From assembly GCA_965602635.1 (NCBI GenBank), contig CBFCZU010000002.1, forward strand, positions 1-63,912: 63,912 nt of DNA, given 5' to 3'. A program made the translations under genes and the position numbers. Position 1 is the stretch's first letter, and every line of letters begins with the position of its first letter. This DNA comes from CBFCZU01 sp965602635. GTDB taxonomy: Bacteria; Planctomycetota; Phycisphaerae; SM23-33. Below are positions 26,251 to 33,970 of the stretch, piece after piece. The notes beneath the pieces are model-generated. The model had not been told where the DNA came from. It was given only the letters and a program-made list of their open reading frames with translations, and made no database searches.

Positions 26251-27363
26251 TCACGTCACGCAGCCCAGAATGGCATGGATGTCCTCTTGTGTCACTGTCC
26301 TGGGGTTGGCCTTCAGCGAGCCGGAGGTCAGCGACTCGGCCGCGATCTCCTCGAAGTCGCCGGCGCTGAGCCCGAACGCCGAAAGCGTGCCAGGCAGCTC
26401 CAGCCTGCGAAGCAGCCACTCGGCGCAGCTGGCCGGGTCCTCGGCGAATATGCCGTGGAGAACCTCGTACTTCTCCCTGGCTGCCTCGCGGTTGAACCAC
26501 AGCACGTGCGGCAGCAGGGCCGCACACACCACGCCATGCCGAAGATGATACCTGTAACCCACGGCGTGGGCCATGCCGTGAACCGCCCCCAGCCGGGCGT
26601 TGGCAAGCGCCATGCCCGCCAGCAGCGACCCGTAGGACATTGCCTCAGCCGCGGGCCGGTCGGCGCGGTTGCCGAACGCCGCCAGGATGTTCAGCCATAT
26701 CAGCTCGGCCGCGTGCAAGGCGAGCGAATCGGTCAGCGGCGTCGCCCAGCGCGACATGTAGCTCTCGATCGCCTGGGTCAGGGCGTCCATGCCCGCCGAG
26801 GCCATGACGTCCGGCGGGCAGGAGTTGGTCAAGTCCGGATCGACAATGGCCACCGCCGGCATCAGCGTGGGCCCGCGGATGCTCTGCTTGAGCGACCGGT
26901 CGGGGTCGATCAGCACGCTGTTGGGTGTGACCTCCGCTCCCGTCCCCGCCGTGGTGGGTACGGCGATGCAGGGGACGTTCTCGGCCGACACCGGGCGGTC
27001 GGAGTAATACGCGGCCGTGGGCGCGAGCTCCCGGGCGAGCGCGGCGACGGCCTTGCCGACGTCAATGGCCGAGCCCCCGCCGGCCGCCACCACCAGGTCG
27101 CACGATTCGCCGGTCAGGGCTTCGCGGGCCAGGTCAACCGTCCCGACGGACGGCTCCGGCTCGACCCGCTCGAAGAGCGTCACCTCGAGGCCGGCGGCGT
27201 CCAGCAGCTCGACCAGGCGGTCCGTCGTGCCGGCCTGTCGCAGCGCCTGCCGCCCGGTCACGAGCAGCGCACGGGAACCCAGGCCCGCGGCCGCCTCGCC
27301 CAACTGCTCGACGCACCCGTGCCCGGTGATGATCCGCTCCGCCGTTGTGAAACTCGCCGCCAT
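26251..27363 (-). CDS. Iron-containing alcohol dehydrogenase (group III)
   Basis: 370 residues. N-terminal NAD(P)-binding half with GGGSAIDVGKA, C-terminal helical metal half with GAVHGMAHAVGYRYHLRHG supplying two His ligands. In the first metal motif (GMDALTQAIESY) the usual second ligand His is Gln, a change I have seen in some members of the family. Probably oxidises a small alcohol or reduces an aldehyde. First gene of the ADH-E2-lipA operon. ATG 27363 gives the expected N-terminus; the 43-codon extension upstream runs over the divergent ssrA promoter. Confidence 0.9.
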   Translation of the reverse strand: MAASFTTAERIITGHGCVEQLGEAAAGLGSRALLVTGRQALRQAGTTDRLVELLDAAGLEVTLFERVEPEPSVGTVDLAREALTGESCDLVVAAGGGSAIDVGKAVAALARELAPTAAYYSDRPVSAENVPCIAVPTTAGTGAEVTPNSVLIDPDRSLKQSIRGPTLMPAVAIVDPDLTNSCPPDVMASAGMDALTQAIESYMSRWATPLTDSLALHAAELIWLNILAAFGNRADRPAAEAMSYGSLLAGMALANARLGAVHGMAHAVGYRYHLRHGVVCAALLPHVLWFNREAAREKYEVLHGIFAEDPASCAEWLLRRLELPGTLSAFGLSAGDFEEIAAESLTSGSLKANPRTVTQEDIHAILGCVT

Positions 27364-27448
27364 GGCCCCAAGAGCATAGGGACAGCCCCGCCGCTTGGCC
27401 AGTGGCAGTTGCCTCGATCTACCGGCCGCCGAATCGCTAACAACCTGC

Positions 27449-27477
27449 TGGTCAAAGGCCCGCCGGGCCGATATAAT
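27449..27477 (+). promoter_or_regulatory. Predicted ssrA promoter
   Basis: TGGTCA (27449-27454), 17 bp, TATAAT (27472-27477), a consensus -10. The mature tmRNA begins 20 nt after it, leaving a short 5' precursor as usual. Confidence 0.75.
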
Positions 27478-27496
27478 ACGGAGTGACACCATCGTC

Positions 27497-27849
27497 GGGG
27501 GCGAATTGGATTCGACCGGACGAGTTGAGGTGTCGGTGGCGTGCCCAGGTTCCAGGAGGCCTGGTTAAACCCCTGGAAAACCATAGTTGTCAACCACAAC
27601 TATGCAATGGCCGCCTAATTAGGCGACCCGCCCTGCGGGCCCTTGCCTGCGGAGCTTGCAGGGCGAAAACCAGCAGGCTGGCCGTCGCGGAGTGGCCCGG
27701 TTACCGCGTCGGCGAGATCAGGTCGGGCTGGCCGCGGTTGGAGCCTGTCGCTCGGGCACCGGCCGGGGCGAGACACTAAACAGCGACTACGCACGTAGAA
27801 GCCGGCACTGAAACGTCACGGGACGCGGGTTCGATTCCCGCCGCCTCCA
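27497..27849 (+). ncRNA. ssrA: Transfer-messenger RNA (tmRNA)
   Basis: Rescues stalled ribosomes and tags unfinished proteins. The tRNA-like ends pair: 5' GGGGGCG (27497-27503) with CGCCTCC (27842-27848), followed by the discriminator A; the terminal CCA is not encoded. The T arm GGTTCGATTCC is at the 3' end. Aligning ATAGTT with the E. coli ATAGTC that precedes the resume codon gives the tag reading frame GTC-AAC-CAC-AAC-TAT-GCA-ATG-GCC-GCC-TAA, so the tag is (A)VNHNYAMAA, ending in the AA needed for ClpXP. Single-piece form. About 353 nt. Confidence 0.95.
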
Positions 27850-27888
27850 TTCTGCATAGCCCGGCCTGGAGGCCGGGCTATGCAGAAT
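27849..27888. repeat. 40-bp perfect palindrome at the end of ssrA
   Basis: Two 19-bp perfect arms (27849-27867 and 27870-27888) around GG; the core is TAGCCCGGCCT/AGGCCGGGCTA. It begins at the last base of tmRNA and could help stop transcription, but no T-tract follows. Its form is also that of a REP-type palindromic element, and a RAYT relic lies 160 bp away. Confidence 0.75.
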
Positions 27889-28044
27889 GCCCCGGCGAAG
27901 TCCCGAGGCATCGGGACGAAGCCGGGCTTCGTTTCGGGGAACAAAGGGGAGGAGCAAAGGGGGACACGCTCTTTGTTTTGGCCCTGTCGGCGGCGTGGGG
28001 CAAGGTCTGTGCATCCAAGAACAGGGTGAGCATGGACGGGTGGA

Positions 28045-28150
28045 ATCTGCTGTCAGGGTCTCAACCGCGGCAACGCCCGAGCGGAGGTTTTCCACGACGA
28101 CACCGCGCTGGCCGAGTTGCTGGCCCGGGCGAGGCCGGGACGGTCCCCGG
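28045..28150 (+). pseudogene. Relic of a REP-associated tyrosine transposase (RAYT)
   Basis: In the frame through 28060, the sequence reads CQGLNRGNARAEVFHDDTAL followed by AELLARA. This matches the N-terminal NRGN-R-x-x-F-x-x-x-x-D-x-x-x-F/L-L motif of TnpA_REP/RAYT proteins (Y1 transposase family). Nothing like the H-x-H motif or catalytic Tyr follows and the frame degrades, so only about 30 codons remain. The stretch 27889-28267 contains no other gene. Confidence 0.55.
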
Positions 28151-28267
28151 ATAGAGCCGATGCCCCACCCGCGCATCGCGCGGCAGCAGAAGAGGGCGCC
28201 CGCGCCAGGGATCAGCAGCAGTGCCGAGGCGGCCTTGCCGCGCCGCAGCGGGGCCCGATCGCACCAA

Positions 28268-29158
28268 TCAAGCTCTTTGCCGCCTCCTGACAAAGAACAG
28301 ACCCAAGGCCAACACCAGCGCAGAGGCGGGCTCCGGCACGTTCGCGGGGGTCGGGGGAGTGCCCTGCTGGTAGTTGTTGGACAAGGCGATGTAGTCCAGC
28401 CCGTCGACGATCCCGTCGCCGGTGAAATCGCCGTTGTCCCAGTACTTGCCGTTGGCTCCGGGCCCGTAGCCGCTTGTCCAGGCCATGTAGTCGAGCGGCC
28501 CGACGTAGTCGTCCAGGTTGGCGTCGCCCTGCCTGGGCGTGAAGACGCTGACGCTGAAGACCATGGCCAGGTTCTCCTCGAGGATGGGATTGAACGGCTC
28601 GCTCGGCCCGGCCAGGGTGTAGTTGATCATGGGCAGCGTGCTGAAGGCGGAGTGCACGATCGACATGTCCTCGACCGGCAGCAGGGCGATCTCGTCGGCC
28701 ACCGCCACCATGCCCTTGATCACCGCGCCGAAGACACAGTATGGATTGGCCGGATCGTCCAGCATGTCGTTGTCGACCAGGTTGATGAACCACTGGCTGG
28801 TGGCGCTGTCAAGGTCGGTGCCTCGCGCCATGGCCAGCGTGCCGCGGATGTTGGACATCGTGGCGGGGTCGAACTCGTTGACTATCGGCGGATCCCCGGG
28901 CACGGCCACGGAGGGGTCATATAGGAACCCGCCGCCCTGAATGACGAAGCCGGGGACGCTGCGGTGGATGAAGGTTCCGTCGAAGTCGCCGTCGTTGACG
29001 TAATTGAGGAAGTTCGCGACGGTGATCGGCGCCACGTCGTCGAAGAGCTGGAAGTCCATCGCGCCCATTCGGGTCTCGACGTGGACGAAGGTATCGGCCA
29101 GGGCCAGGGGCGCGGTGAGCATCAGAAGTCCACAGATGGTTACCGTGATGCGCTTCAT
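28268..29158 (-). CDS. Secreted cyclophilin-type peptidyl-prolyl isomerase with dockerin-like repeats and PEP-CTERM
   Basis: 296 residues. Signal peptide 1-21; cyclophilin domain about 22-185 (FHRSVPGFVIQGGG-like FIHRSVPGFVIQGGG, TLAMARGTDLDSATSQWFINL); two EF-hand-like calcium loops typical of planctomycete dockerin-type segments at about 217-262 (GDANLDDYVGPLDYMAW, GDFTGDGIVDGLDYIAL); C-terminal PEP-CTERM signal (VPEP, hydrophobic helix, RRRQ). GGAGGAGA precedes the ATG. The isomerase is therefore exported and cell-surface sorted. A consensus promoter lies 160 nt upstream. Confidence 0.93.
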   Translation of the reverse strand: MKRITVTICGLLMLTAPLALADTFVHVETRMGAMDFQLFDDVAPITVANFLNYVNDGDFDGTFIHRSVPGFVIQGGGFLYDPSVAVPGDPPIVNEFDPATMSNIRGTLAMARGTDLDSATSQWFINLVDNDMLDDPANPYCVFGAVIKGMVAVADEIALLPVEDMSIVHSAFSTLPMINYTLAGPSEPFNPILEENLAMVFSVSVFTPRQGDANLDDYVGPLDYMAWTSGYGPGANGKYWDNGDFTGDGIVDGLDYIALSNNYQQGTPPTPANVPEPASALVLALGLFFVRRRQRA

Positions 29159-29316
29159 TTTTCTCCTCCAGTCCCAGCCCGCGGGCCGGTGTCGATCGCC
29201 ATGTGCCTGCACGCAGCCCGTGGCCGGACAATGCGCCCGGGCACGATACAAGCCGGTCGAGCAAGACGGGCTAACTCCGTTTAACCTCCGTCCGCTGCTA
29301 TTATTGAGCGCCGCCA

Positions 29317-29345
29317 TTATACGCGAGGTTGGCGAATGCGTCAAT
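29317..29345 (-). promoter_or_regulatory. Predicted promoter of the cyclophilin/PEP-CTERM gene
   Basis: Minus strand TTGACG (29345-29340), 17 bp, TATAAT (29322-29317): one of the strongest promoters in the window. The leader to the ATG at 29158 is about 150 nt. Confidence 0.75.
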
Positions 29346-29415
29346 ACAGATAACTCAAGGACGCGCGGTTTTCGCCCGCCGGTGCGGCCTTCGGTGGCCG
29401 ATTCGGGCCCGGGCG

Positions 29416-30510
29416 CTAGTGTCTGAACTGGCGGACCAGCTCGACGTATCGCCGCACGGCCTCGTACGGCATGTCGGGCATGATCATGTCGTCGATGGCG
29501 GGGACGTAGCCTCCGGCGGCCATCAGGGGCGGGACCTTCTCGCGGAACTCACGCTCGACGGCCTCGGGCCCGTCCATGACGGCCTGGCGGGAGATGTTGC
29601 CGATCATCAGCAGCTCGCGCCCGAACTCGCGGCGAAGCTCGCGGGCGTCTATCCCGGCGGCGGCCTCGAGCGGCAGGTGAAGGTTGACGCCGATCTCCAG
29701 CAGCGCCGGGATCAGCGGGCGGATGTTGCCGCTGGTGAGGTACCCGACGACGTCCACCCCGCGCCCGCGGACGAACTCGACCACCCGCCGCACGTGCGGC
29801 GCCCAGATCCGCCGGTACGTCTCCGGCGAGACAATGGTGGAGTTCCTGTAGCCCATGCCGTCCTCGTTGATGACGACGAAGTCGAAGCGGACGTTGTCGA
29901 GCCAGTCGCGGGCGGCGGCGACGACGAAGTCGGCCCAGAAGTCGAACATCTCCTCCAGCAGGGCCGGCTCGGCGGTGAGAACCTCCAGGAACCGCTCGAA
30001 CCCGAGCATGTAGCCGTTCTTGATGCCGCGCCCCGGGCCCCAGTCGATCCGCATGCCCACAGGCCCGGGCGAGGGGTTTAGCTGCTCGAACAGCTCGGCC
30101 GACCAGTCGCGGGGTCTGCGGCGCGGGTCGGAGGCGTCGAAGCGCAGCTTCATCCGCTCCCAGTCGTCCCGCCCGGCTACCGAGCCGGCGAGGTAGTAGT
30201 ACAGCGTCGGCCCGACTGACTGGCTCCTGGAGGCCCGGACGGTGAAGCCGTAGGCGTCGGTCTCGGTCCGCCAGCGGTCGTCCTGGGCGATCGTCCTGGC
30301 CACGAAGGCCGGCAGCGGGTCGGTGTCGAGGCGGATCATCGTGCAGGGGTCGAAGTCGATCACGTCGCGGCGGGCGACGCCGACGGGCAGGTGGCCGTCG
30401 ATGATCCACTGGCGGACGGTGCCCTCGGCCAGGCCCTCGGCGCTCCACAGCGGCACGCGGTCGGCGCCGCCGAAGTGCATGATGCGGCCGAAGCGCTGGC
30501 GCGGGTTCAT
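29416..30510 (-). CDS. URO-D-fold protein, paralogue 3 of 5
   Basis: 364 residues, uroporphyrinogen-decarboxylase superfamily (the fold shared by HemE, MtaA and CmuA). Typical N-terminus NPRQRFGRIMHFGGADRVPLW and C-terminal GGYVPAIDDMIMPDMPYEAV. At the site where methyltransferase members have the zinc motif H-x-C it reads GYLTSGNIRPLIP, with neither ligand, so a zinc methyltransferase role is doubtful. Last gene of a five-gene minus-strand operon, 7 nt after the cupin gene. ATG 30510 is the first in frame after that stop. Confidence 0.85.
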   Translation of the reverse strand: MNPRQRFGRIMHFGGADRVPLWSAEGLAEGTVRQWIIDGHLPVGVARRDVIDFDPCTMIRLDTDPLPAFVARTIAQDDRWRTETDAYGFTVRASRSQSVGPTLYYYLAGSVAGRDDWERMKLRFDASDPRRRPRDWSAELFEQLNPSPGPVGMRIDWGPGRGIKNGYMLGFERFLEVLTAEPALLEEMFDFWADFVVAAARDWLDNVRFDFVVINEDGMGYRNSTIVSPETYRRIWAPHVRRVVEFVRGRGVDVVGYLTSGNIRPLIPALLEIGVNLHLPLEAAAGIDARELRREFGRELLMIGNISRQAVMDGPEAVEREFREKVPPLMAAGGYVPAIDDMIMPDMPYEAVRRYVELVRQFRH

Positions 30511-30517
30511 GGCGGCC

Positions 30518-30937
30518 TCACTCGCCGCCCGCGGCGTCGGCCTGGGCACGCCGGGTGGACTTGACCTTCTCGATATGCTCGGCGAAGGTCGCGTGGCCCT
30601 CCTTCTCGTCGGAGAGGAAGGCGTTGTAGAGCAGGTATTCCAGGTCCTCGTCGTCGCCGGCGATGGTCTGGTGCTCGGCCCCGGCGGGGATGAACACCAC
30701 GTCGCCTCGGGTGACGCGCTTCTTCTCGTCGCCGACCGCCACCCACCCGCCGCCGGCGGTGACGAAGAATGTCTGCTCTTTCTGGTCGTGCTTGTGCCGC
30801 GGCCCGACCAGCCCCGCCCGCCAGCGGTTCAGACCGATCTCGGTCCGGGCCGTCTCGCTGCGGTCGAGCACGACGGTGATCTCGTTGAGCCCGGCGACGT
30901 CCAGCCGCTGGCCCTGGTCGTACCTGCGGCAGATCAT
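30518..30937 (-). CDS. Cupin-domain protein in the URO-D operon
   Basis: 139 residues. One cupin barrel (about 30-110): HKHDQKEQTFFVTAGG gives motif 1 and RGDVVFIPAGAEHQTI motif 2. The C-terminal 30 residues are charged and helical. Probably a small-molecule or sugar-acid binding or isomerising enzyme. The ATG overlaps the stop of the preceding gene (ATGA at 30937-30934) and its own stop is 7 nt before the next URO-D gene, so expression is tightly linked. Confidence 0.88.
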   Translation of the reverse strand: MICRRYDQGQRLDVAGLNEITVVLDRSETARTEIGLNRWRAGLVGPRHKHDQKEQTFFVTAGGGWVAVGDEKKRVTRGDVVFIPAGAEHQTIAGDDEDLEYLLYNAFLSDEKEGHATFAEHIEKVKSTRRAQADAAGGE

Positions 30938-31674
30938 CGCCGCCCCTCCTTCCCGCCGCGGGCCCGCTGCACGCCGACGTAGACGTGCCGCAGCGCGTAG
31001 TGGGCGTCGTGACGCATGTTCGCCATGTCGTGGCTATCCATCGTGTGCTGGCTGCCGGCCATGAGCGTGATCTTCCGGCAAGGCGGGGTGCGGAAGACCG
31101 CGCAGCTCAGCCCCGCGTCGCGGAAGGACTCGTCGAGCCCCTGCTCGCAGAGGAACCAGCGGAGGTGCTCGCCCCACAGCCCCTCGACGCGCATCTTCAC
31201 GCCGCTGCGCGGGTAGGCCCACTCGACCGGCTCGCCGAAGAGCAGCACGTAGCCGGGCGGGACGCAGGCGCTGCCGATGACCGTCACCTCGACGATGGGC
31301 TCGTCCTCGACGAAGGTGATCGCCCCGTACGGCGGGACGTCCAGCTCCACGCCGTCGGTGTTGAACTCCGCCCCTACGTAGCCGCTCTTGAGCTCGTCGG
31401 TCATGACGCCCCACTGCTCCTCGGGCAGGTCGTCGGTGACGTGGTTGGTGGCGTTCTCCCACGGCCGGCCCAGCTCGAGGCGGAAGTTGTCGTAGAAGAA
31501 CGGGGCGTCGTACTGGTAGTGGACGATCTCGAAGGCCCGCCGCTGCTGGCGCCGCCTGGCGGCGGCGGTGGCGACGACCTGCTCCTCGGCCTCGGTCCAG
31601 CCCTCGGGGGGCCTGTCCGAATTGGCGAGGCGGGCCCGCTCGATCTTCGGTCGAACGTACTTGTCCTCAGGCAT
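30934..31674 (-). CDS. Conserved-looking protein of unknown function in the URO-D operon
   Basis: 246 residues, not recognised. No signal peptide or membrane helix. Beta-rich middle (VEVTVIGSACVPPGYVLLFGEPVEWAYPRSGVKM) flanked by an N-terminal charged helix; the C-terminal third contains SQHTMDSHDMANMRHDAHYALRH with many His and Met residues that could bind metal. ATG 31674 follows GGGAAGGGAAC; the open frame continues far upstream antiphase to the URO-D gene and is not used. Its position suggests a role in the same pathway. Confidence 0.75.
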   Translation of the reverse strand: MPEDKYVRPKIERARLANSDRPPEGWTEAEEQVVATAAARRRQQRRAFEIVHYQYDAPFFYDNFRLELGRPWENATNHVTDDLPEEQWGVMTDELKSGYVGAEFNTDGVELDVPPYGAITFVEDEPIVEVTVIGSACVPPGYVLLFGEPVEWAYPRSGVKMRVEGLWGEHLRWFLCEQGLDESFRDAGLSCAVFRTPPCRKITLMAGSQHTMDSHDMANMRHDAHYALRHVYVGVQRARGGKEGRR

Positions 31675-31706
31675 CGCTTGTTCCCTTCCTTCCCCCTGTC
31701 TTGCTC

Positions 31707-32831
31707 TCAAAGCCAGCCCGTCATTCGGGCGAGGATCCGCGAGTAGTCCACGAAGTTCGGCCAGGAGATGTCGGGGGGCACGCCGTGGTCGCAGCCGGGT
31801 ATGTAGCCGCCGTCGCGGGCGACCGGCTCGACCCGCTTCATCTCCTTGGCGAGGACCTCCCCGCCCTTTGCGATGGCCCGCTTGTCCACGCCGCCGCGGA
31901 AGGCCATCTTCCGCTTGAACTCGCGGCGGTAGGCGACGATGTCGTTGCCGGCGGCCACCTCTATGGGGTCGCACGCGTTTATCCCCGCCTCGATCCAAAG
32001 CGGTATCAGCTCGCCGACGTGGCCGTCGCTGTCCAGGGCGATCACCGGCACACCCGCCGCGCGGGCCTGGTCGGCCCACTGGCGCCAGCACGGCAGCAGG
32101 AACTCGCGAACCATGGCCGGCGAGATCATCGACTTCTCCTTGTAGGCCATGTCCTCGCTGATGTGGATCGCGTCGGGCGTGACGGCGGCGAAGATCCGCT
32201 CGAGCATCTCCGAGACGAAGCCCTGCCAGAAGGCGACCATGTCGCGGACGAAGGGCGGGTCGTCGATGAAGAGCATGCACAGGCCCTCGAACCCGAGCCA
32301 CTCGCGGAGCTGCCAGAACGGCCCGGGGAAGCTGTATTCGAGAACGCACTCGCGCCCGCCCGCGGCGGCGGCCTTGGCGGCGAAGTCGGCGTCGAACCGA
32401 CCCGGCTCGTCAACGTCGTAGCGGCGCTTCATGTCCTCCCAGTCGTCGCGAGTCTCGACCGGGCACTTGATCCACCGGCGGGTGACGAAGTCGATGGCCT
32501 CGCGGAGGTGGCGGACGCTGAACTTGTCGGATATCTCGCAGACGTTGCCCTTCCAGTCCTGGACGACGAGCGTTCTCGCCCGGCGCTCGATGATCTTCTC
32601 CTCGAACTGCGGCATCATGCGGAAGTCGGCGCCCGGGCGGACGCGCTCGATCGCCGCCGGCGGCTCGATCCCCAGAGCCTCGCGCAGGTGGTCCATGTAG
32701 TTGACGCCCTCGGGCAGGCCCTGGCTGTGCCATGCGGCCAGCGTCGATTCCCTAGGCCCCCCGGGGGTGAACGGCACCCGGTCAGGCCGGCCGAAGAGCA
32801 AAGTCTCGATGAACCGCTCGCGCTCGGTCAT
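31707..32831 (-). CDS. URO-D-fold protein, paralogue 2 of 5
   Basis: 374 residues. Same fold, starting MTERERFIETLLFGRPDRVPF, with EDMAYKEKSMISPAMVREFLLPCWRQW and the glycine-rich ending PGCDHGVPPDISWPNFVDY seen in the family. The segment equivalent to the zinc H-x-C reads ALDSDGHVGELIPLW, with Asp in place of the first His and no Cys, and the following half has HVGELI...DPIEVAAGNDIV. Starts 6 nt after paralogue 1. Confidence 0.87.
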   Translation of the reverse strand: MTERERFIETLLFGRPDRVPFTPGGPRESTLAAWHSQGLPEGVNYMDHLREALGIEPPAAIERVRPGADFRMMPQFEEKIIERRARTLVVQDWKGNVCEISDKFSVRHLREAIDFVTRRWIKCPVETRDDWEDMKRRYDVDEPGRFDADFAAKAAAAGGRECVLEYSFPGPFWQLREWLGFEGLCMLFIDDPPFVRDMVAFWQGFVSEMLERIFAAVTPDAIHISEDMAYKEKSMISPAMVREFLLPCWRQWADQARAAGVPVIALDSDGHVGELIPLWIEAGINACDPIEVAAGNDIVAYRREFKRKMAFRGGVDKRAIAKGGEVLAKEMKRVEPVARDGGYIPGCDHGVPPDISWPNFVDYSRILARMTGWL

Positions 32832-32837
32832 TGCGTC

Positions 32838-33896
32838 TCACTCCCAGTAATACGTGCGGAACTTCTTCATGGCGCTGCACAACGCGTCCACGTTCTCCGG
32901 CGGCGTGGGCGGATACACGCCGGCCTTGAGCATCAGCCCGCCGGCGGGGCCCCCGAGCTTGCGGACGGCCTCAGCCACCAGGTCCTCGATGTCGCCCGGC
33001 GAGCCGAACGGCACCACGCTCTGGCGGTCGATGTCCAGGTCGATGCAGAACCTGCCCTTGGCCTCGGCCGCCAGGTTGTCGATCCCGTTGACCAGGTCCT
33101 GCGGGTTGATGATGTCGATGCCCGCGTCGGCGAACTCGTCCATCAGCTCGAGCACGTGCCCGTCGCTGTGCAGGTACACCAGCTTGCCGGCGTCCTTGGC
33201 GGGGGCGAACAGCTCCCGGTACACGGGCGTGAAGAACTGCCGGAACATCTCCGGCGAGATGATGGAGGCGTTCTGCGCGCCCAGGTCCTCACCGCAGCCA
33301 AGGACGTCCAGGTCCATCTGAAGGAACCGCCGCACGATCTCCGCGCAGTGGGCCTTGACCATGTCGATGAGCTCGAGCAGTTCCGGCGGCTGCTCGACGA
33401 GATCGCAGAGGAAGTTGTCGAAGCCGCGCAGGTACGTCAGGCGCATGAATAGGAATCCGTGGTAGAGCCCGCCGCTGGTCAGCTCGCCGCGGGCGGCCCG
33501 GGCGGCGAAGTCCTCGGCGAGGCTCTGCCAGTCGCCGGTGATCCGCTGTGCGTTCTGGGGCTCGACGGGGGCGGGCCGGTACTTCTCCAGGGCCGACCAG
33601 TCCGCCAGCGGATGCTCCACTACCGTCCCGATCACCCCGTCGTAGGCCATCCGCCACGTGCAGCCCCACGGATCGACCAGCTCGCCGACGCGCTCCTCGA
33701 CGGGGAACTGGTAGTTGTCGAAGTCCGGCCGGCCGGGCTCGAAGCCGGGGAACAGCCACTCGTGCCTGGCCATGACCTCCTCAAGCTCCGCCCCGCACTG
33801 GGCGCGCATGGCGTGCGAGAGTCCGACGCCGCAGGGAATGTACTCGCCACCCTCCAGCCGGGCGGTGCGGAGGTAATTCTCGCGTCTGCTCAACAT
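32838..33896 (-). CDS. URO-D-fold protein, paralogue 1 of 5
   Basis: 352 residues. LSRRENYLRTARLEGGEYIPCGVG is a typical URO-D-like N-terminus. The zinc-site equivalent reads YLHSDGHVLELMDEF, which keeps a His but has Asp where Cys is expected; a C-terminal Cys (VDALCSAM) is not in the usual place. First gene of the operon. ATG 33896 follows GAGG by 8 nt; an in-frame ATG nine codons upstream is possible. Three direct CGAATT repeats lie just upstream. Confidence 0.85.
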   Translation of the reverse strand: MLSRRENYLRTARLEGGEYIPCGVGLSHAMRAQCGAELEEVMARHEWLFPGFEPGRPDFDNYQFPVEERVGELVDPWGCTWRMAYDGVIGTVVEHPLADWSALEKYRPAPVEPQNAQRITGDWQSLAEDFAARAARGELTSGGLYHGFLFMRLTYLRGFDNFLCDLVEQPPELLELIDMVKAHCAEIVRRFLQMDLDVLGCGEDLGAQNASIISPEMFRQFFTPVYRELFAPAKDAGKLVYLHSDGHVLELMDEFADAGIDIINPQDLVNGIDNLAAEAKGRFCIDLDIDRQSVVPFGSPGDIEDLVAEAVRKLGGPAGGLMLKAGVYPPTPPENVDALCSAMKKFRTYYWE

Positions 33897-33922
33897 CCGG
33901 CCGTCCTCAAAGAAAGAGTCCA

Positions 33923-33946
33923 CGAATTACTCGAATTGCGCGAATT
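33923..33946. promoter_or_regulatory. Three direct CGAATT repeats at 9-bp period upstream of the URO-D operon
   Basis: CGAATT occurs at 33923, 33932 and 33941, exactly every 9 bp, 27-50 nt upstream of the first URO-D gene, in an AT-rich patch. A weak minus-strand promoter (TTCTGA, 16 bp, TAATTC) overlaps the repeats, so a bound protein would affect it. Confidence 0.45.
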
Positions 33947-33970
33947 CAGAAGAAGCTTACAGAAGCACAC

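Noticed and set aside
27889..28040. Possible small RNA or gene between the ssrA palindrome and the RAYT relic
   Set aside because: Only short repeats of GGGACG/GGGGA type and no start or fold that stood out.
27787..28293. Minus-strand ORF of 168 residues containing RRRESNPRP
   Set aside because: The peptide is the antisense translation of the tmRNA T arm and 3' end, a well-known false protein pattern; the rest is antisense to the RAYT relic and low in sense.
31675..32349. N-terminal extension of the 30934 gene into the URO-D gene
   Set aside because: The extension is antiphase to a real URO-D gene on the same strand and is Arg/Gly/Ala-rich; the ATG at 31674 has a proper ribosome-binding site.
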